In this document: piece after piece, positions 1 through 6,426 of the stretch
How the letters are laid out: each line of letters opens with the position of its first letter
Numbering within the stretch: the stretch's first letter is position 1
Assembly (NCBI GenBank): GCA_045536155.1
Contig: JAZSMZ010000001.1
Coordinates: 1 to 10,243 of the forward strand
DNA length: 10,243 nucleotides
Source of the DNA: JAZQNC01 sp045536155
Lineage (GTDB): Bacteria; Bacillota; Clostridia; Oscillospirales; CAG-272
Direction: 5' to 3'
Notes under the pieces: generated by a model
The model's database searches: none
What the model was told of the DNA's origin: nothing
The model's input: the letters and a program-made list of their open reading frames with translations, nothing else
Made by a program: the position numbers and the translations under genes

Positions 1-108
1 AAGCTCCTCGTCTGCATCGTATGCCGCCTCGGCAGCATCGCATCTCTTCATTTCTTCGCTCTGCTTGATAAGAGTTCCAAGTTCTCTTGCTTTTTCAAGA
101 ATATCCAT
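1..108 (-). CDS. YlbF/YmcA-family regulator, N-terminal 36 residues only
   Basis: This gene starts with ATG at 108 and runs off the left edge, so only the first 36 residues are visible. An AGGAGA ribosome binding site lies at 115-120, six bases before the start. The peptide begins MDILEKARELGTLIKQSEEM and continues as a charged, Ala/Glu-rich helix, which resembles the N-terminus of the YlbF/YmcA (DUF964, Com_YlbF) family. In Bacillus subtilis members of this family (RicA, RicF) form the Ric complex, which affects RNA processing, competence, biofilm formation and sporulation. In B. subtilis ymcA lies directly downstream of miaB, and the same order is seen here with a 28-base gap, which supports the call. 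The helix is low in complexity, so sequence alone is weak evidence; context carries most of the weight. Confidence 0.7.
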   Translation of the reverse strand, partial: MDILEKARELGTLIKQSEEMKRCDAAEAAYDADEEL

Positions 109-136
109 TTTATTTCTCCTAAAAATTATTTATAAA

Positions 137-1522
137 TTAAAGTTCGCCGTAAAGCGCATATGTTTCTGCCTTTACGATTTTTACGTTGACGTGGCAACCG
201 ATAAGAGAATCGTCGCCAATGAAGTGTACGAGTCTTCCCCGCTCGCCTCGACCGGTAAGCTTGCTGTCATCCGTTTTTGATCTGCCCTCAACAAGGACGT
301 CGATCACTTTACCGACATAGCTCTGATTCTTTTCGTATGATATCTGATTTTGAGTGTCGAGCAATCGCGCAAAACGCTCCTTTTTCACCTCATCGGATAT
401 CTGGCCTTCCATTTCGGCGGCCTTTGTTCCCTTTCTTATCGAGTAGATAAAGGAAAAAATAGAATCGTATCTTACCTCGCGAAGGACATTGAGCGTTTCC
501 TCGAATTCCTCATCGGTTTCGGTGGGGAAACCGACTATTATATCGGTAGAAAGTGCAATATCGGGCATCTTTTCCCTCATATATCGCACGTTTTCGATAT
601 AGCTTTCAGCGGTGTAGCGTCTGTTCATTGCCGAAAGCACGCGATTGCTTCCCGATTGGAGAGGGAGATGGAACTGTCGCGCTATCATCGGGTATTTTGC
701 CATTGTATCGATCAGCTTATGCGAAACGTCTTTCGGATGGCTTGTCATAAAGCGGACAATGAAATCACCATCGATCTCGCATATATCGGTGAGAAGGTCT
801 GCAAAATCGCATCCTCCCGAATACGAATTCACGTTCTGACCGAGCAAGGTGATCTCACGACAACCGTTCTCAACGAGTTCTCGGACTTCTTTAAGCACGT
901 CCTCACGTTGACGGCTTCTTTCTCTGCCTCGAACGTAAGGCACAACGCAGTAGGTGCAGAAATTGTTGCAGCCATACATAATGCTGACCCAGCCCTTGAA
1001 ATTGCTTTCGCGGCGTACGGGCAGCCCTTCGGCAATATTTCCGTCATCCTCGTTTTCATAGAAATGGCGGCGCTTGGTGGTCAACGCCTCGTACATGATC
1101 TCGGGGAATTTCCAGAGCATACCCGTTCCGAAAAGAAAGTCAACGTAGGGATACTTCTGCTTGACGTCATTCAAACGGTGCTCCTGCGTTACCATACAGC
1201 CGCACATCGCTATAATAAGGGAGGGTTTTCTCTCTTTAAGATGCTTGAACTGTCCGGTAATTGAGAGCGCTTTTAATTCCGCATGCTCGCGAACAGCACA
1301 GGTATTGACAATGATAAGATCGGCTTTTGACGGGTCATCCGTAAATGAATAGCCCATCTCCTCGCACATGCCCGCAAGACGCTCACTGTCGGCTTCGTTT
1401 TGCTGACATCCGTAGGTCTGAATGCAGGCTATCTTATTTTCGTCACCTATGATTGCGCGTATACGCTGCGAAAAAACTTTTTGCTCGGCTATTTGCTCTG
1501 CAGTTATTATTCTTGTACTCAT
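137..1522 (-). CDS. miaB: MiaB, tRNA-2-methylthio-N6-dimethylallyladenosine synthase
   Basis: This radical SAM methylthiotransferase adds the 2-methylthio group to i6A37 of tRNAs that read codons starting with U. It is a cytoplasmic enzyme with two [4Fe-4S] clusters. With the ATG at 1522 it has 461 residues. The N-terminal UPF0004 domain shows its three cluster cysteines: C39 in TYGCQQNE, C75 in NTCAVRE and C109 in CGCM. The radical SAM motif CNNFCTYC gives C185, C189 and C192, followed by VVPYVRGRERSR, a typical MiaB signature. A TRAM RNA-binding domain covers about residues 400-461. A TTG two codons upstream (1528) is in frame, but the ATG is preferred. No strong ribosome binding site precedes either start, and the upstream gene stops only 9 bases before the ATG, so translation is probably coupled. 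RimO and MtaB are paralogues, but the motif wording and length favour MiaB. Confidence 0.96.
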   Translation of the reverse strand: MSTRIITAEQIAEQKVFSQRIRAIIGDENKIACIQTYGCQQNEADSERLAGMCEEMGYSFTDDPSKADLIIVNTCAVREHAELKALSITGQFKHLKERKPSLIIAMCGCMVTQEHRLNDVKQKYPYVDFLFGTGMLWKFPEIMYEALTTKRRHFYENEDDGNIAEGLPVRRESNFKGWVSIMYGCNNFCTYCVVPYVRGRERSRQREDVLKEVRELVENGCREITLLGQNVNSYSGGCDFADLLTDICEIDGDFIVRFMTSHPKDVSHKLIDTMAKYPMIARQFHLPLQSGSNRVLSAMNRRYTAESYIENVRYMREKMPDIALSTDIIVGFPTETDEEFEETLNVLREVRYDSIFSFIYSIRKGTKAAEMEGQISDEVKKERFARLLDTQNQISYEKNQSYVGKVIDVLVEGRSKTDDSKLTGRGERGRLVHFIGDDSLIGCHVNVKIVKAETYALYGEL

Positions 1523-1531
1523 TTTCAAATG

Positions 1532-2674
1532 TTATTTGTTATATTCTTCTTCTATCTTTGCGACAAGAGCATCGTCGGTTATGCCGCAGTATTTTTCAAG
1601 TGTTGCCTTGACACCGTTTTCGTCGCAGAATGCCTTGATGGGCTCTTTTCCTTCGGGGTCGAATTTCAGCGCAGCGGCGATAGCACGGATAAGTGCATCG
1701 CATTCGATACCGTGAGATGTAATGAGGGTAAGAGTTCCGCAAAGGCGGTCGGAAGGATCAAGCTTACGTACGGTGTCGCGTCCAACACGTGCAACGGTAT
1801 CGCCGAGGAGCTTATTTGTGAAGCGAACAAGAAGATCATCGGAGAACGCCTTAAGATCATCTTCGTTCTTACCGAATTCCTTCGCCATGGCCGTTGAGGT
1901 TGCATAGAGAGCAGATTTTGCAGCAGCTTTGATTTCTTCATCGGCGATTGCCTGCCAGATGCACTCGTATCCACGAAGATAACCGAGATAAGCTGTTACG
2001 GCATGGCTCATATTGTGCATATAGAGCTTGCGGCGAATGAAAAATTCAAAGGGAGAGGAGGGCTCAAGATTGATCATCTCGGGCATTTCACCGACTATTG
2101 CATTTTCGTCGATAGGAAGCATGCAGTAGGGCTCAACGCAGACTGCGAGTGGCTCTTTTGCCTTGATCTCTTCAGGAACACCGGGCACCATACGGCCGAT
2201 GGAGGCCTCGATAAGGCCTACATCCTTTGCGAAATATTCTTTGGCGCACTCGCAGATCTTTTCGTCGATAAGAGAGCGGAAATATTTATCTGCATCGATA
2301 AGGTTTTCGCAAATGATGATATTGAGAGGCTTGCCGGAATCCTTCATGCGCTTCTGAATTCCCTTTGCAACGGGTTCGGCAATGAACTTAAGAATGTTTG
2401 CGCCAACCGCTGTTGCCATTACGTCACAGCTTGCGATCTCGTTTGCTACTGCATCGGCATCCTTACCGTTGACAGCGCGGACGTTTTTGACGTCCTCGCG
2501 AATATAGTCGCTTTCACCGGTAACGTATACGGGATACTCGTGAGTGCTGTTAAGCGAATCGACAAGTGAATCGTTAACGTCAATAAACACAGTCTCGTAA
2601 CCGGATTTGTAGAACAACTGAGCGATAAAGCCGCGGCCGATATTACCGCCGCCGTACATAACTGCTTTTTTCAT
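1532..2674 (-). CDS. mtlD: Mannitol-1-phosphate 5-dehydrogenase family protein (MtlD-like)
   Basis: The likely reaction is NAD-dependent interconversion of mannitol 1-phosphate and fructose 6-phosphate in the cytoplasm. With the ATG at 2674 the protein has 380 residues, the usual length for MtlD. An N-terminal Rossmann fold is shown by YGGGNIGRGF (residues 7-16) and the acidic residue in FIDVN (D32). The catalytic motif of polyol-specific long-chain dehydrogenases, K-x4-N-x2-H, is intact as KLYMHNMSH (K216, N221, H224) and is followed by AVTAYLGYLRG. An in-frame ATG 24 codons upstream exists, but it lies inside the upstream acyl carrier protein gene; the chosen start has AAAGG about 8 bases upstream and begins directly with the Rossmann strand. 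No mannitol PTS genes (mtlA, mtlF, mtlR) are nearby, so the family is secure but the exact substrate is inferred. It sits 28 bases after the ACP gene. Confidence 0.85.
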   Translation of the reverse strand: MKKAVMYGGGNIGRGFIAQLFYKSGYETVFIDVNDSLVDSLNSTHEYPVYVTGESDYIREDVKNVRAVNGKDADAVANEIASCDVMATAVGANILKFIAEPVAKGIQKRMKDSGKPLNIIICENLIDADKYFRSLIDEKICECAKEYFAKDVGLIEASIGRMVPGVPEEIKAKEPLAVCVEPYCMLPIDENAIVGEMPEMINLEPSSPFEFFIRRKLYMHNMSHAVTAYLGYLRGYECIWQAIADEEIKAAAKSALYATSTAMAKEFGKNEDDLKAFSDDLLVRFTNKLLGDTVARVGRDTVRKLDPSDRLCGTLTLITSHGIECDALIRAIAAALKFDPEGKEPIKAFCDENGVKATLEKYCGITDDALVAKIEEEYNK

Positions 2675-2702
2675 GATATAGCCTTTCTGTCTTGATAAAT
2701 AG

Positions 2703-2966
2703 TTAGCATTTTTCGGCGACAGCCGAAGAAACGTAGTCTGCGGCATCGCTTATTGTTTTAATATCCGCGATGCTTTCATCGTGAACATAAATTCCGTATT
2801 TGATCTCAATTTCCGCCAAAAGCTCAACAATATCGAGCGAGTCAGCACCCAAATCTTCCAAAAAAGCGGAGTTTTCGTTTACTGTGTCCTCTTCGATGTT
2901 CAACTGCTTTGCGGTTATTTTGCACAGCTCGTCTTTAATACAAGCAAGATCGATTTCGTTCTGCAT
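2703..2966 (-). CDS. Acyl carrier protein
   Basis: This small acidic protein of 87 residues carries acyl chains on a 4'-phosphopantetheine arm. The attachment motif GADSLDIVELL is intact with the modified serine at S43, within the usual four-helix PP-binding fold (helix I at about residues 6-20, DSL helix 43-55, final helix about 70-85). The start has a strong GAGGG ribosome binding site about 9 bases upstream. It has three cysteines (C9, C15, C87), which is more than is usual in AcpP. No fab, plsX or acpS gene is beside it, so whether it is the main fatty acid ACP or a second, specialised one cannot be decided here. It is the first gene after the promoter at 3020-3048 and is followed 28 bases later by the mtlD-like gene. 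I leave the symbol empty for this reason. Confidence 0.93.
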   Translation of the reverse strand: MQNEIDLACIKDELCKITAKQLNIEEDTVNENSAFLEDLGADSLDIVELLAEIEIKYGIYVHDESIADIKTISDAADYVSSAVAEKC

Positions 2967-2987
2967 GAAAATTCCCTCACAAATTTA

Positions 2988-2999
2988 GACATTCGTGTC
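2988..2999. repeat. Small inverted repeat GACA-TTCG-TGTC in the ACP leader
   Basis: Four-base arms GACA and TGTC enclose TTCG on the plus strand (CGAA on the minus strand). It lies between the predicted transcription start and the ribosome binding site of the ACP gene. It could be a tiny hairpin or an operator half; the same arms with the same 4-base spacing recur over the -35 box of glpK. The arms are short enough that chance is a real possibility. Confidence 0.35.
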
Positions 3000-3019
3000 C
3001 ATTATAGTTTATCTTGTAT

Positions 3020-3048
3020 ATTATAAATCAACTTTAAAATTTTTTCAA
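3020..3048 (-). promoter_or_regulatory. Predicted sigma-A promoter of the ACP operon
   Basis: Read on the minus strand, TTGAAA (3043-3048) and TATAAT (3020-3025) are separated by exactly 17 bases, with AT-rich surroundings. Transcription would start near 3013, giving a leader of about 45 bases before the ACP start. A second TATAAT at 3001-3006 has only a poorly spaced -35 partner (TTGATT, 19 bases) and is the weaker candidate. Confidence 0.7.
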
Positions 3049-3117
3049 TAGAATTTGACAAAATTTTATTGTTAACTTTCATATAATTAAATATTTTAAC
3101 ACTTTTTGCTCTGACAG

Positions 3118-3146
3118 TTGACACAAAGCGCTTTTTGTGGTTAAAT
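3118..3146 (+). promoter_or_regulatory. Predicted sigma-A promoter of prmC
   Basis: A perfect -35 TTGACA (3118-3123) is followed after 17 bases by TTAAAT (3141-3146), a 4 of 6 match to the -10 box. The leader would be about 24 bases. Another TTGACA at 3055-3060 faces a TATAAT at 3082-3087, but with a 21-base spacer that is too long for good function. Promoter activity here would be divergent from the ACP operon promoter in the same 210-base intergenic region. Confidence 0.6.
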
Positions 3147-3176
3147 ATAAGCAAGATTTTTTAACGGAGTCAAACG

Positions 3177-3896
3177 ATGACAGAGCGCGAAAAAAGATTT
3201 ATAGACGAAAAGTTTACCGATGAAAATGAGCGTTTAAACGCATACAAACGTCTCGAAGACCACGAACCTCTTGCGTATATTTTAGGCGAATGGTATTTCT
3301 ATGACGAAAGGTATCTGCTAAACGAGGACACGCTTATTCCCAGAAGCGATACCGAAATACTTGTCGAACAAGCTATAAAATATATTCCTCGTGGAGGAGA
3401 GTTTATTGACCTTTGCACCGGCAGCGGCTGTATTGCGATCTCAATCCTTGCTCACCGCCCCGATTTAAAGGCTGTTGCCGTTGACATTTCGCCGGGTGCA
3501 ATCGAAATGGCAAAAAAGAACGCTGCATTAAACGCGGTCGACGATCGAATCGTTTATTTATGCGCCGATTTATTTGACAGTAATTTTACAAATCTTTTTG
3601 ACAAACGCTTCGATGCGCTCACGTCGAATCCGCCTTATATCAACTCGTCCGTTATTCCGACTCTCGCACCCGAGATCGCTCACGAGCCTCATATTGCTCT
3701 TGACGGCGGCGAAGACGGCCTTGCTTTTTACCGACGGATATTTGATCTCTGCCCTGCCATTTTAAAAGACAGATCGCCCGTTCTTATGGAGATAGGATAT
3801 GACCAGGCCGATGCTTTGAAAAGAATCTTCGGTTGCGGAGAGATCGTGCACGATTACGGCGGGCAAAACCGTGTTTTTTTGCATAATTGCAAATAA
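3177..3896 (+). CDS. prmC: PrmC (HemK), release factor glutamine methyltransferase
   Basis: PrmC uses S-adenosylmethionine to methylate the glutamine of the GGQ motif in peptide chain release factors RF1 and RF2. The 239-residue protein contains the family linker EPLAYILGEWYFY, then TLIPRSDTEILVEQ, the SAM-binding motif DLCTGSGC (78-85), VDIS (102-105), and the substrate-binding NPPY motif (151-154) followed by EPHIALDGGEDGL and a C-terminal DYGGQNRV. The ATG at 3177 has GGAG 7 bases upstream. Family members are usually about 270-290 residues; here the N-terminal helical domain that contacts the release factor is reduced to about 30 residues before the EPLAY motif, while the catalytic domain is complete. 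It is a single-gene unit, not next to prfA, where it often lies in other Firmicutes. Confidence 0.93.
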   Translation: MTEREKRFIDEKFTDENERLNAYKRLEDHEPLAYILGEWYFYDERYLLNEDTLIPRSDTEILVEQAIKYIPRGGEFIDLCTGSGCIAISILAHRPDLKAVAVDISPGAIEMAKKNAALNAVDDRIVYLCADLFDSNFTNLFDKRFDALTSNPPYINSSVIPTLAPEIAHEPHIALDGGEDGLAFYRRIFDLCPAILKDRSPVLMEIGYDQADALKRIFGCGEIVHDYGGQNRVFLHNCK

Positions 3897-3962
3897 TTTC
3901 TTGCAAAAAAGCTCAACATCTTGAATATTTATAATAAATTCCAGTGTTTTTTTGCAAAAAAG
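3871..3962 (+). repeat. Short direct and inverted TTTGCA/TGCAAA repeats after prmC
   Basis: GTG followed by seven T and GCA (13 bases) occurs identically at 3871-3883, inside the end of prmC, and at 3944-3956. TTGCAAAAAAG occurs at 3901-3911 and 3952-3962. TTTGCA (3878-3883) and TGCAAA (3888-3893) form a 6-base inverted repeat with loop TAAT, and TTTTTTGCAAAAAA (3948-3961) is a perfect 14-base palindrome. The region may serve as a weak AT-rich transcription end for prmC, but no GC-rich terminator stem is present, so its role is unclear. Confidence 0.5.
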
Positions 3963-3985
3963 TTATTCTTTATCATCATAAGGTA

Positions 3986-4014
3986 TTGACTATTTCACTT
4001 TATTATGGTAAAAT
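3986..4014 (+). promoter_or_regulatory. Predicted extended -10 sigma-A promoter of serC-serA
   Basis: TTGACT (3986-3991) and TAAAAT (4009-4014) are spaced by 17 bases, each one mismatch from consensus, and a TG dinucleotide at 4006-4007 makes an extended -10 box. Transcription would begin near 4021 and give a leader of only about 32 bases, so there is no room for a T-box or riboswitch. Confidence 0.75.
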
Positions 4015-4052
4015 AGACTTAAATTTTATTTAAGTAAAAAAGGAGTTATATC

Positions 4053-5141
4053 ATGGAAAGAGTTTTTAATTTCTCCGCAGGTCCCTCTATGCTCCCTCTG
4101 CCTGTTCTTGAAAAGGCTGCAGTTGAGCTTGTAAATTACGGTGACACCGGAATGTCCGTTATGGAGATGAGCCACCGATCACCTGCGTACGAAGCAATTA
4201 TTGCCGACGCTGAGGCAAAACTCCGTACACTCATGAATATACCCAACAACTATAAAGTGCTCTTTTTGCAGGGTGGCGCATCCACTCAGTTTGCTTCAAT
4301 TCCCTACAATCTTCTCACAAAGTCGGGTAAGGCAGACTACGTTGTAACCGGCCAGTTCTCCAAAAAGGCATATTCCGAAGCAAAGAAATACGGCGATATC
4401 CGTCTTGTTGCCTCTTCTGAGGACAAAAACAACACCTACATCCCCCGTCTCACAAAGGACGATTTCCGTCCCGACGCCGACTACGTACATATCTGCTTCA
4501 ACAACACCATCTACGGCACAAAGTGGGACTACATCCCCGATACCGGCGACATCCCGCTCGTAGCAGACATGTCCTCCTGCATTCTCTCCGAGCCCATTGA
4601 CGTTTCCAAGTTCGGACTCATCTATGCAGGTGCGCAGAAGAACGTTGCTCCCGCAGGTGTTACCATTATAATCGTACGCGAGGACCTCATCGGAAACTGC
4701 CGTCCCGACACTCCTTCTATGTTCGACTACAAGCTTATGGCCGACAACGATTCGATGTACAATACTCCTCCCTGCTACTGCATCTACGTAGCCGGTCTTG
4801 TGTTCAACTATCTGCTTGACAACGGCGGACTTGAAGCATCCAAGGAAAAGAACATCAAAAAGGCTGCTCTGCTTTACGATTATCTTGATCCTCAGTCTTA
4901 CTACACAGCTCCCGCAGAAAAGGAAGCACGTTCGCTTATGAACGTTACATTTGTTACCGGTGATGCCGATCTTGACAAGAAGTTTGCAAAGGAAGCAGAT
5001 GCGGCAGGATTCAAGAACATCAAGGGACATCGCTCCGTCGGCGGTATGAGAGCTTCAATCTACAACGCAATGCCCATTGAGGGTGTTGAGGCGCTCGTTA
5101 AGTTCATGGACGATTTTGCAAAGGCAAATCCCAAAGCATAA
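4053..5141 (+). CDS. serC: SerC, phosphoserine aminotransferase
   Basis: SerC is the PLP-dependent enzyme for the second step of serine synthesis, turning 3-phosphohydroxypyruvate and glutamate into phosphoserine and 2-oxoglutarate. It can also act in pyridoxal phosphate synthesis in some bacteria. At 362 residues it has the family's usual length. It starts with the typical FNFSAGPSMLP, has the phosphate-binding FLQGGASTQF (71-80), ADMSSCILSEP, and the PLP lysine K196 in YAGAQKNVAPAG, and ends with HRSVGGMRASIYNAMP. The ATG has a strong AGGAG site 8 to 12 bases upstream. Codon choice through much of the gene strongly prefers C-ending codons (AAC, TAC, ATC), more than in the neighbouring prmC, suggesting high expression. 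serA follows after 31 bases in the same operon. Confidence 0.98.
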   Translation: MERVFNFSAGPSMLPLPVLEKAAVELVNYGDTGMSVMEMSHRSPAYEAIIADAEAKLRTLMNIPNNYKVLFLQGGASTQFASIPYNLLTKSGKADYVVTGQFSKKAYSEAKKYGDIRLVASSEDKNNTYIPRLTKDDFRPDADYVHICFNNTIYGTKWDYIPDTGDIPLVADMSSCILSEPIDVSKFGLIYAGAQKNVAPAGVTIIIVREDLIGNCRPDTPSMFDYKLMADNDSMYNTPPCYCIYVAGLVFNYLLDNGGLEASKEKNIKKAALLYDYLDPQSYYTAPAEKEARSLMNVTFVTGDADLDKKFAKEADAAGFKNIKGHRSVGGMRASIYNAMPIEGVEALVKFMDDFAKANPKA

Positions 5142-5172
5142 AGTTTTACCATAGTTTTTTTGGAGATTAAAA

Positions 5173-6336
5173 ATGAAAAATATTAAGCTTTTAAATAAAA
5201 TAGCACGTATCGGTCTTGACAATTTCAATCTTGACGAATACTGCCTTGGCGACAATATCAACAATCCCGACGGCATTATGGTCCGCTCCGCCGATATGCT
5301 TTCTATGGAATTCAATCCCGAGCTGAAGGCAATCGCCCGTGCAGGTGCAGGTGTAAACAACATTCCCGTTGACAAGTGTGCCGATCAAGGTATTGTTGTA
5401 TTCAACACTCCCGGCGCAAATGCAAACGGTGTAAAAGAGCTTGCTGTTGCCGCACTTCTCCTTGCTTCCCGCAATATTTCGGGCGGTATCGAATGGGCAA
5501 AGTCTCAGGCAGGCAAAGAGGGTGTTGCAAAGCTTGTTGAAAAGGAGAAATCCAAATTTGCGGGCATTGAAATTCAAGGCAAGACCCTTGGTGTAATCGG
5601 TCTCGGCGCCATCGGCGGTATGGTTGCAAACATTGCAAAGAGCCTTGGCATGGAAGTTATCGGTTATGACCCTTACATCACAATAGAAAACGCATGGCAT
5701 CTTTCCCGCGCTATCAAGAAAGCTGCGGATTATGATGAGATTTACCGAACTGCAGATTTTATAACCGTACATATTCCCGCTACCGACACAACCAGAGGAA
5801 TGTTCAATGCTGAAACCTTCGCAAAGATGAAGGACGGTGTGCGCTTCATCAATCTCTCCCGCGCCGATCTCGTAAATACCAAGGATATGATCGCTGCTGT
5901 CAAGTCCGGCAAGGTAGCATGCTACGTTACCGACTTCCCCACCGACGACAACGTCAACGTCGACGACAGAATCATCACAATTCCTCACCTCGGTGCGTCC
6001 ACTGAAGAATCGGAAGACAACTGTGCCGTTATGGCAGCCCGTCAGCTCATCGAATACCTCGAAACGGGCAATATCACAAACAGCGTAAACTTCCCCAACT
6101 GCTCGATGCCTCATAACGGCGATGCTCGTATATGTGTTCTTCACAAGAACATCCCCAATATGCTTGCGCAGATCTCCGGTGCGGTTTCGGCGGAAAACAT
6201 CAATATAATCAACATGACAAACCGCTCCAAAAAAGAATATGCATACACCATTATGGAGCTTGAGGGTTCGATCCCCGAGAATGCCGTTGATAAGCTTAAA
6301 AAGCTCGACGGTGTAATCAGAGTTAATTGCTATTGA
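5173..6336 (+). CDS. serA: SerA, D-3-phosphoglycerate dehydrogenase with C-terminal ACT domain
   Basis: SerA oxidises 3-phosphoglycerate to 3-phosphohydroxypyruvate with NAD, the committed step of serine synthesis. The 387-residue protein has split substrate domains around a Rossmann fold with GLGAIG (143-148) and the NAD-selecting D166 in GYDPY. Catalytic R230 lies in INLSRADLVN and the catalytic histidine H272 in IPHLGASTEESEDNCA. At the place of the usual catalytic glutamate (FPTE in E. coli SerA) the sequence reads FPTDD, so an aspartate (D258 or D259) may serve. An ACT domain covers about 318-387; H324, N326 and N344 match the serine-binding residues of the E. coli ACT domain, so feedback inhibition by serine is plausible. 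GGAG precedes the ATG by about 9 bases. The protein lacks the extra intervening domain of long SerA types. Confidence 0.96.
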   Translation: MKNIKLLNKIARIGLDNFNLDEYCLGDNINNPDGIMVRSADMLSMEFNPELKAIARAGAGVNNIPVDKCADQGIVVFNTPGANANGVKELAVAALLLASRNISGGIEWAKSQAGKEGVAKLVEKEKSKFAGIEIQGKTLGVIGLGAIGGMVANIAKSLGMEVIGYDPYITIENAWHLSRAIKKAADYDEIYRTADFITVHIPATDTTRGMFNAETFAKMKDGVRFINLSRADLVNTKDMIAAVKSGKVACYVTDFPTDDNVNVDDRIITIPHLGASTEESEDNCAVMAARQLIEYLETGNITNSVNFPNCSMPHNGDARICVLHKNIPNMLAQISGAVSAENINIINMTNRSKKEYAYTIMELEGSIPENAVDKLKKLDGVIRVNCY

Positions 6337-6352
6337 TTTACAGTTACAGCTT

Positions 6353-6384
6353 AAAAGGTGCTGAATTATTTTCAGCACCTTTTT
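6353..6384 (+). terminator. Intrinsic terminator of the serC-serA operon
   Basis: A perfect 13-base-pair stem (6353-6365 with 6371-6383) with GGTGCTGA/TCAGCACC at its core closes a TTATT loop and ends in a run of T. It lies 16 bases after the serA stop and 5 bases before the -35 box of glpK, so it insulates glpK from read-through. Confidence 0.93.
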
Positions 6385-6388
6385 CGTG

Positions 6389-6417
6389 TTGACAACTGTG
6401 TCAAAAAAGTATACAAT
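6389..6417 (+). promoter_or_regulatory. Near-consensus sigma-A promoter of glpK
   Basis: A perfect -35 TTGACA (6389-6394), a 17-base spacer and TACAAT (6412-6417, 5 of 6) form the strongest promoter in the window. Transcription would start near 6424, leaving a leader of about 32 bases. A promoter this close to consensus for a catabolic gene usually needs a repressor, which fits the repeats lying over it. Confidence 0.82.
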
Positions 6418-6426
6418 TGTGTTGTA
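6389..6426. promoter_or_regulatory. Operator-like repeats over the glpK promoter
   Basis: A perfect inverted repeat TTGACA-ACTG-TGTCAA (6389-6404) starts at the -35 box. A second, TACAA-N5-TTGTA (6412-6426), starts at the -10 box. In addition ACAACTGTGT (6392-6401) and ACAATTGTGT (6413-6422) are direct repeats with one mismatch, exactly 21 bases apart, or two DNA turns. This arrangement suits a dimeric repressor bound twice to the same face, blocking both promoter boxes. No regulator gene is in the window, and which protein binds is unknown. Confidence 0.55.

Noticed and set aside
350..1264. Long open frame of 304 codons on the plus strand opposite miaB
   Set aside because: It is the antisense of a clearly conserved miaB, has no convincing ribosome binding site or recognisable domain, and its composition is that expected of a reverse-strand reading.
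1523..1528. TTG start of miaB two codons upstream of the ATG
   Set aside because: It is possible, but ATG is favoured over TTG, and no better ribosome binding site supports the TTG.
2675..2746. Longer mtlD reading starting inside the ACP gene
   Set aside because: The extra 24 residues overlap the end of the ACP gene and do not resemble MtlD, while the ATG at 2674 has AAAGG upstream and begins directly with the Rossmann strand.
3055..3087. TTGACA followed by TATAAT upstream of prmC as a promoter
   Set aside because: Both boxes are perfect, but the spacer is 21 bases, too long for normal sigma-A use. The TTGACA-17-TTAAAT pair nearer to prmC is the better candidate.
3897..4052. T-box or serine-responsive leader before serC
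   Set aside because: The predicted transcription start leaves only about 32 bases of leader, and no T-box sequence or terminator/antiterminator pair is present.
4296..5030. Open frame of 244 codons on the minus strand opposite serC
   Set aside because: It is fully inside serC. The strong C-ending codon bias of serC removes stops from this antisense frame, which explains its length.
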